From JBDTMT01 sp033764095 (GTDB lineage Bacteria > Desulfobacterota > Binatia > HRBIN30 > CADEER01): a stretch of DNA of 17,376 nucleotides. Within the stretch, counting starts at the first letter, position 1, and each line of letters starts with the position of its first letter. The notes below the pieces were generated by a model that was not told the DNA's origin, made no database searches, and saw only the letters and a program-made list of their open reading frames with translations. Below are positions 13,822-17,376 of the stretch, piece after piece. The stretch lies in the NCBI GenBank assembly GCA_033764095.1, contig JANRJF010000377.1, positions 1 to 17,376 on the forward strand, written 5' to 3'. Both the position numbers and the translations under genes were made by a program.

Positions 13822-14937
13822 ATGAGCGGAGTTCGGGTTCTGGTGGGCACGCGCAAGGGAGCGTTCATCCTCACGGCGGACGGCGCGCGGCGCGATTGGC
13901 GGGTGAGCGGGCCGCACTTCGCGGGCTGGGAGATCTACCACATGAAGGCGTCGCCGGTGGCGCCGAACCGCATCTACGCGTCGCAGAGCAGCAGTTGGTT
14001 CGGCCAGGTGATGCAGCGCTCCGACGACGGCGGCGCGACCTGGGAGACGGTCGGCAACCAGTTCGTCTACGACGGCGTGCCCGGCACGCATCAGTGGTAC
14101 GACGGCACGCCGCACCCCTGGGCCTTCGCGCGCGTCTGGCATCTGGAGCCGTCGCTCAGCGACCCGGACACCGTCTACGCCGGGGTCGAGGACGCGGCGC
14201 TGTTCCGCACCCGCGACGGCGGCCAGACCTGGCAGGAGCTCTCCGGCCTGCGCCAGCACGGCTCGGGGCCGCACTGGCAGCCCGGCGCCGGCGGCATGTG
14301 CCTGCACACCATTCTGCTCGATCCGAGCAATCCGCAGCGCATCTTCATCGCCATCTCCGCCGCCGGCGCGTTCCGCAGCGACGACGGCGGTGGGTCGTGG
14401 AAGCCGATCAACCGGGGCCTCCACTCCGAGGGCATTCCCGACGGGGACGCCGAGGTCGGCCACTGTGTGCATCGCATCGCCATGCACCGCTCGCGTCCCG
14501 ACGTGCTGTTCATGCAGAAGCACTGGGACGTCATGCGCAGCGACAACGGCGGCGACACGTGGCGCGAGGTGAGCGGCAACCTGCCGACCGACTTCGGCTA
14601 CCCGATCGACGTCCACGCGCACGAGCCGGAGACGGTCTACGTTGTGCCGATCACCAGCGACTCGCTGCACTATCCGCCCGACGGCCAGCTGCGCGTGTTC
14701 CGCAGCCGCAGCGGCGGCAACGAGTGGGAGGCGCTGACCAACGGGCTGCCGCAGCGCGACTGCTACGTGAACGTGCTGCGCGACGCGATGGCGGTCGACG
14801 AGCTCGACCAGTGCGGCATCTACTTCGGCACCACCGGCGGCCAGGTGTACGCCTCGGCCGATGCCGGCGACCACTGGGCGCCGATCGTCAGCCACCTGCC
14901 GCCGGTGCTGTCGGTGGAAGTGCAGACGTTGCGATGA
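13822..14937 (+). CDS. Asp-box (BNR/sortilin-like) beta-propeller protein, cytoplasmic
   Basis: This 371-residue protein starts at an ATG five bases after AAGGAGG. Asp-box motifs S-x-D-x-G-x-T-W recur once per blade: SDDGGATW (67-74), TRDGGQTW (130-137), SDDGGGSW (186-193), SDNGGDTW (240-247), a degenerate SRSGGNEW (295-302) and SADAGDHW (345-352). That predicts a six- or seven-bladed propeller. It begins VRVLVGTRKGAFILTADG with no signal peptide, so it is intracellular, unusual for Asp-box proteins. The sialidase FRIP motif is absent, so an exo-alpha-sialidase label would be unjustified. Its stop overlaps the start of a MoaD/ThiS-like gene (ATGA), implying tight coupling and a shared function. 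Confidence 0.87.
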   Translation: MSGVRVLVGTRKGAFILTADGARRDWRVSGPHFAGWEIYHMKASPVAPNRIYASQSSSWFGQVMQRSDDGGATWETVGNQFVYDGVPGTHQWYDGTPHPWAFARVWHLEPSLSDPDTVYAGVEDAALFRTRDGGQTWQELSGLRQHGSGPHWQPGAGGMCLHTILLDPSNPQRIFIAISAAGAFRSDDGGGSWKPINRGLHSEGIPDGDAEVGHCVHRIAMHRSRPDVLFMQKHWDVMRSDNGGDTWREVSGNLPTDFGYPIDVHAHEPETVYVVPITSDSLHYPPDGQLRVFRSRSGGNEWEALTNGLPQRDCYVNVLRDAMAVDELDQCGIYFGTTGGQVYASADAGDHWAPIVSHLPPVLSVEVQTLR

Positions 14938-15230
14938 TCCGCGTCGGGTTGCCCGCCCACCTGCGCAAGCTCGCCGGCGTCGAGCGCGAGGTCGAGCTGG
15001 AGGTCGCCGCGCCGGTCACCGCGGCGGCCATTCTCGACGCGCTCGAGGCGCGCTTCCCGAGCCTGCGCGGCACCATCCGCGACCACGTCACCCGCCGTCG
15101 CCGCCCGTTCGTGCGCTTCTTCGCCTGCAACGAGGATCTCTCGCACGAGCCGGACGACGCGCCGCTGCCCGATGCGGTGGCGCGCGGCGCCGAGCCGTTT
15201 CTCATCGTCGGCGCCATGGCCGGCGGCTGA
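14934..15230 (+). CDS. MoaD/ThiS-family ubiquitin-like (beta-grasp) protein
   Basis: This 98-residue protein overlaps the propeller gene by four bases (ATGA). It has the beta-grasp pattern: strand MIRVGLPAHLRKLAG, strand REVELEV, TAAAILDALEARFPSLRG (the VGELLDAL helix of MoaD), FVRFFACNEDLSH, then EPFLIVGAMAGG ending in the Gly-Gly needed for adenylation and thiocarboxylation. The intact C-terminal GG indicates a working sulfur carrier or protein modifier, but no activating MoeB/ThiF, MoaE or ThiG gene is nearby. Pairing with an Asp-box propeller rather than molybdopterin genes argues for a role outside cofactor synthesis. Confidence 0.87.
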   Translation: MIRVGLPAHLRKLAGVEREVELEVAAPVTAAAILDALEARFPSLRGTIRDHVTRRRRPFVRFFACNEDLSHEPDDAPLPDAVARGAEPFLIVGAMAGG

Positions 15231-15247
15231 ACGACCGGGGAGGATCG

Positions 15248-15628
15248 ATGCAGTTTCTCTGTCTGGCCTACGAGGACGAGGGTACGCTCAACCGCCTGAC
15301 GGCGAACGAGTGGGAAGCGCTCAAGCAGGAGACGCAGGCCTACGTGCAGCAGCTCGAGCGCAGCGGCCACCTGGTCGTCACCCGCGCGCTGGAGTCGGTG
15401 AACACGGCGCGCACGGTGCGGGTGCGCCAGCAACGGCTGCTCGCCACCGACGGCCCGTTCGCCGAGACGCGTGAGACGCTCGGCGGCTTCTTCCTGATCG
15501 AGGCGCGCGACATCGACGAGGCGGTGCGCATTGCCGCCGCCTGGCCGTCCGCCCGCTTCGGCAGCATCGAGGTCCGCCCGACGCTCGCCGCGCTGCGTTC
15601 CGGCAGCCGCTACGGACCTCCGGCGTAG
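15248..15628 (+). CDS. YCII/DGPF-domain protein
   Basis: This 126-residue protein starts at an ATG preceded by GGGGAGGA (four bases between). It opens MQFLCLAYEDEG and contains LLATDGPFAETRETLGGFFLIE, the DGPF signature of the YCII family, then DEAVRIAAAWPSARFGSIEVRP. The fold is a ferredoxin-like dimer; members are of uncertain function and often lie near extracytoplasmic-function sigma factors, though none is in this window. It is 17 bases from the MoaD-like gene and is the last gene of that operon. Its TAG stop is formed by the GTAG of a palindromic repeat. Confidence 0.92.
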   Translation: MQFLCLAYEDEGTLNRLTANEWEALKQETQAYVQQLERSGHLVVTRALESVNTARTVRVRQQRLLATDGPFAETRETLGGFFLIEARDIDEAVRIAAAWPSARFGSIEVRPTLAALRSGSRYGPPA

Positions 15629-15647
15629 GCGCGCGCGTTGGCGCGCC
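15625..15647 (+). repeat. GTAG-type GC palindromic repeat, copy d, overlapping a stop codon
   Basis: GTAGGCGCGCGCG (15625-15637), TT, GGCGCGCC (15640-15647), an imperfect stem. The TAG at 15626-15628 is the stop of the YCII gene. It faces copy e head to head, the pair spanning 77 bases with GTGTCGACAC (15664-15673) between them. Confidence 0.6.
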
Positions 15648-15679
15648 GGCCATCACAGCATTCGTGTCGACACAAACCC

Positions 15680-15701
15680 GGCGCGCCGAGGCGCGCCCTA
15701 C
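15680..15701 (-). repeat. GTAG-type GC palindromic repeat, copy e
   Basis: GGCGCGCC (15680-15687), GA, GGCGCGCC (15690-15697), CTAC (15698-15701). Stem of 8 bp with a 2-base turn. With copy d it forms a 77-base unit with inverted ends. Confidence 0.6.
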
Positions 15702-15725
15702 GCGCGGGATTGCGCAACGGTGCCA

Positions 15726-15744
15726 GCGTCCGCGTTACGGACGC
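15726..15744 (-). terminator. Hairpin with the thioesterase stop codon in its loop
   Basis: GCGTCCG (15726-15732) and CGGACGC (15738-15744) form a perfect 7-bp stem; the loop CGTTA contains, on the minus strand, the TAA stop. It could act as a 3'-end structure for the thioesterase mRNA. Confidence 0.45.
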
Positions 15745-16568
15745 GGCGCCGGCCGGCAGAGCAACTGGCCGCCGCCCGACGCGAGCAATGCGCCGTCGGG
15801 CGACCAGACGTGCGCCGCGCCGCCGATCAGACCGTGGCGGGCGATCGGCGCCGCCGCCTCGCACAGCAGCCACTCGGCGGCGGGCGCGGCCGCGTGGAAG
15901 CGAACGCTGACGTCGAGACTGGGCGCGACGTAACCGGAGTCGGGCAGATGCGGCTGACAGGCCGCCGGCCAGGTCATCGTATCGATCAGCAGCAGCGCGC
16001 GCGCCGCATCGGTGAACGGATCGTCGAAGGTCGCGCGCGGCCGCAAGCGATACCACTCGCACCAGCGCGGCGGGCCCGGCCGGCGATCCGGCCACGGGAT
16101 CCAGGCGGTGGTCGGGCGTACCTCGAGGTTGTCCCAGAATTTGAACCGCTGGCGGCGGTCCGCCTCGGGGACCAGTTCCTCGATCGAGCGCAAGCGGTCC
16201 GGCGCCGGCACGTCGGGCTTGGCGGTGTCGTCGTGCGCCAGCCCGGCGAGCGCGTCGTCGACCACCCACACCAGCGCCTCGAGAATCGGTCGTTCCTGTT
16301 GGGTCATCGCGACGCGCAGCGACGCCGCGCGCCTGGCGGCGCGCAGGGTCGTGACGCTGAGCTCGACCTGGCCGAATTCGGCGACGCTCAGAAAATGAGC
16401 GCTGAAGCTCGCCGGTCGGCGCAATGGCGTGCCGGCGCCGGCGGCGCGCAGTGCGATCGCCGCGACGTAGCCGCCGTTCGGGCCCCAGATCTCCCAGTCG
16501 GGCGACAGCCGGGCGGTGAAACGCCCGTCGCCTCCCTCGACCGCGGTCTGCTCGCCGAAGTCGCCCAT
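15735..16568 (-). CDS. TesB-like acyl-CoA thioesterase (double hotdog)
   Basis: From the ATG at 16568 the protein has 277 residues. The N-terminal hotdog shows LSPDWEIWGPNGGYVAAIAL and the segment around PASFSAHFLSVAEFGQVEL, typical of the 4HBT_3/TesB-like family. The C-terminal hotdog has LLIDTMTWPAA, the segment starting YVAPSLDVSVRFHAA, then EWLLCEAAAPIARHGLIGGA and WSPDGALLASGGGQLLC. These cytoplasmic enzymes hydrolyse acyl-CoA thioesters. The frame is open upstream to 16856, but that stretch overlaps the divergent lipoprotein gene and is not coding-like. A run of G close to the ATG (GGGGGG, two bases away) is a poorly spaced ribosome site, so the exact start is less sure than the family. 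Confidence 0.87.
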   Translation of the reverse strand: MGDFGEQTAVEGGDGRFTARLSPDWEIWGPNGGYVAAIALRAAGAGTPLRRPASFSAHFLSVAEFGQVELSVTTLRAARRAASLRVAMTQQERPILEALVWVVDDALAGLAHDDTAKPDVPAPDRLRSIEELVPEADRRQRFKFWDNLEVRPTTAWIPWPDRRPGPPRWCEWYRLRPRATFDDPFTDAARALLLIDTMTWPAACQPHLPDSGYVAPSLDVSVRFHAAAPAAEWLLCEAAAPIARHGLIGGAAHVWSPDGALLASGGGQLLCRPAPRP

Positions 16569-16644
16569 CGCCCCCCGTGCATGGCGGAGCGCTGGCCGGC
16601 GGCGCAAGCGCGCCGTGACGACGAGCGTCGACGCATTTTTCGTA

Positions 16645-16672
16645 TTGACGGGGGCGCGGCCTCGCGTAGTCC
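16645..16672 (+). promoter_or_regulatory. Putative promoter of the terminal lipoprotein gene
   Basis: TTGACG (16645-16650), 16 bases, then TAGTCC (16667-16672), in a locally T-rich patch (CATTTTTCGTATT). Transcription would start near 16679-16681, at or just before the ATG, implying a leaderless mRNA; no Shine-Dalgarno is present. Confidence 0.4.
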
Positions 16673-16680
16673 AGAAGGCA

Positions 16681-17376
16681 ATGACACGCGTGCGGCGCGC
16701 AGCGCCTTCCCTTCTCGCGGTTGCCGGGCTCGCCATGCTGCTGGCGGGCTGCGGCGACAGTGATTCCGACGCCATCCCTGCCTGCAGCGGCGGCGTCAGC
16801 CCCGGCGTGCCGCCCGCGCCGTCGTACCTGACGCTGCGCGAGGACGTGCTGACCAACGCCGACTACTGGGAGGACGAGCCGCGCATCCTCGGCGCCGGCC
16901 TCGGCTTCACCGACATCATCGGCGTGCCAGGGCTCAGCTCGTCCGACCTGAACACGCAGCGCCTGGCGGCGCTCGACGCCGGCGGCGCTTGGGAGATCCT
17001 CACCAGCACGGCGACCAACATCGCGCAGCGTGCCTACACCTCCGCGATCTCGCCCTCCGGCGTGGCCAACGCCTACGGGTGGCAGGTGCAGTACTGCGAC
17101 GGTCTGCCGATTGAGTTCAGCTGGCCGGTGCGCCCGAGCACCGTCGATGCGGGCGATTTCCGCGTCCATCTCAACGACGGCAGCGTCGTCACCCCGAAGG
17201 TCGCGTCGGTGAGCCCCAACCTGGAGTACAACGAACGCTCGACGGTGGTGATCTTCGGCGGCTTCGGCAACCGCAAGGCGCCGGGCGAGAAGGGCGCGCG
17301 CTATCCGGTCTTCTTCGAGATCGTGCCCGACGACACGCCGATGCAGCTGGTCGGTCCGGGCGGCCAGATCGTCAGC
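16681..17376 (+). CDS. Lipoprotein of unknown function, 3' end cut off
   Basis: The frame gives 232 codons without a stop to the window edge. It opens MTRVRRAAPSLLAVAGLAML then LAGCGDSDSD: a signal peptide with lipobox LAGC, lipidated Cys near residue 23 and an acidic +2 (after Gly) region. The mature part contains LREDVLTNADYWEDEP, IIGVPGLSSSDLN, FSWPVRPSTVDAGDFRVHLN, TPKVASVSPNLEYNERSTVVIFGGFGNR and YPVFFEIVPDD. I do not recognise a named family, though the beta-rich character suggests an immunoglobulin-like or sandwich fold. It is divergent from the thioesterase gene (112-base gap). Confidence 0.78.
   Translation, partial: MTRVRRAAPSLLAVAGLAMLLAGCGDSDSDAIPACSGGVSPGVPPAPSYLTLREDVLTNADYWEDEPRILGAGLGFTDIIGVPGLSSSDLNTQRLAALDAGGAWEILTSTATNIAQRAYTSAISPSGVANAYGWQVQYCDGLPIEFSWPVRPSTVDAGDFRVHLNDGSVVTPKVASVSPNLEYNERSTVVIFGGFGNRKAPGEKGARYPVFFEIVPDDTPMQLVGPGGQIVS

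Noticed and set aside
11879..13825. Long plus-strand frame opposite the alpha/beta hydrolase
   Set aside because: The hydrolase on the other strand has a signal peptide, Shine-Dalgarno and catalytic motifs; the plus frame has none.
13822..14937. Sialidase function for the Asp-box protein
   Set aside because: No FRIP motif and no export signal; Asp boxes alone only indicate a propeller fold.
1..17376. Mobile island, prophage, CRISPR or defence cluster
   Set aside because: No integrase, transposase, tRNA, phage gene, regular repeat array or compositional break was seen; the only repeats are short palindromes.

Overview
The window is a 17.4-kb piece of uniformly GC-rich bacterial chromosome with dense genes, short gaps and both strands in use. 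I see no tRNA, rRNA, CRISPR array, transposase or phage gene. One secreted protein opens with two dockerin-like EF-hand loops. There are also two lipoproteins, other Cys-containing exported proteins, and several GC-rich palindromic repeats built around GTAG. Together these fit a free-living, Gram-negative, high-GC lineage of deltaproteobacterial type; Candidatus Binatia (Binatota) is my best guess. That placement is inference from style, not from a marker gene.

Layout. Positions 1-353 (minus) hold the N-terminal third of a luciferase-like flavin monooxygenase. A small secreted protein of unknown function (700-1320) and a TetR regulator (1515-2165) follow on the plus strand. A 60-base element lies upstream of both the monooxygenase and the TetR gene, 41 of 60 bases identical, so the two may form one regulon. 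Next come an HAF-repeat lipoprotein (2200-3294, minus), a divergent GNAT acetyltransferase (3544-4074) and a large hybrid sensor kinase (4234-7332) with a membrane domain, PAS, GAF, HisKA, HATPase and two receiver domains. Convergent to the kinase is the EF-hand secreted protein (7458-8339, minus). Divergent from that is a SulP anion transporter (8476-10269), followed closely by a TraB/Tiki-fold protein (10285-11064).

The next block is an SRPBCC protein and an ArsR repressor, overlapping (11138-11924). They are preceded by two copies of a GCAACC-N4-GGTTGC dyad, the second of which contains the ribosome binding site. A secreted alpha/beta hydrolase with a Cys-rich N-terminal region lies on the minus strand (11987-13684). 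Opposite it is an operon of a cytoplasmic Asp-box (BNR) propeller, a MoaD/ThiS-type ubiquitin-like protein (ATGA overlap) and a YCII protein (13822-15628). The window ends with a TesB-like thioesterase (15735-16568, minus) and the start of a lipoprotein gene (16681 to the edge).

Points most worth following: palindromic repeats whose terminal GTAG supplies the TAG stop codon of three different genes; the 60-base element shared by the monooxygenase and TetR genes; the paired ArsR-type operator that overlaps a Shine-Dalgarno sequence; and the propeller/ubiquitin-like gene pair, whose role is not known to me. No complete new defence or mobile system is visible.
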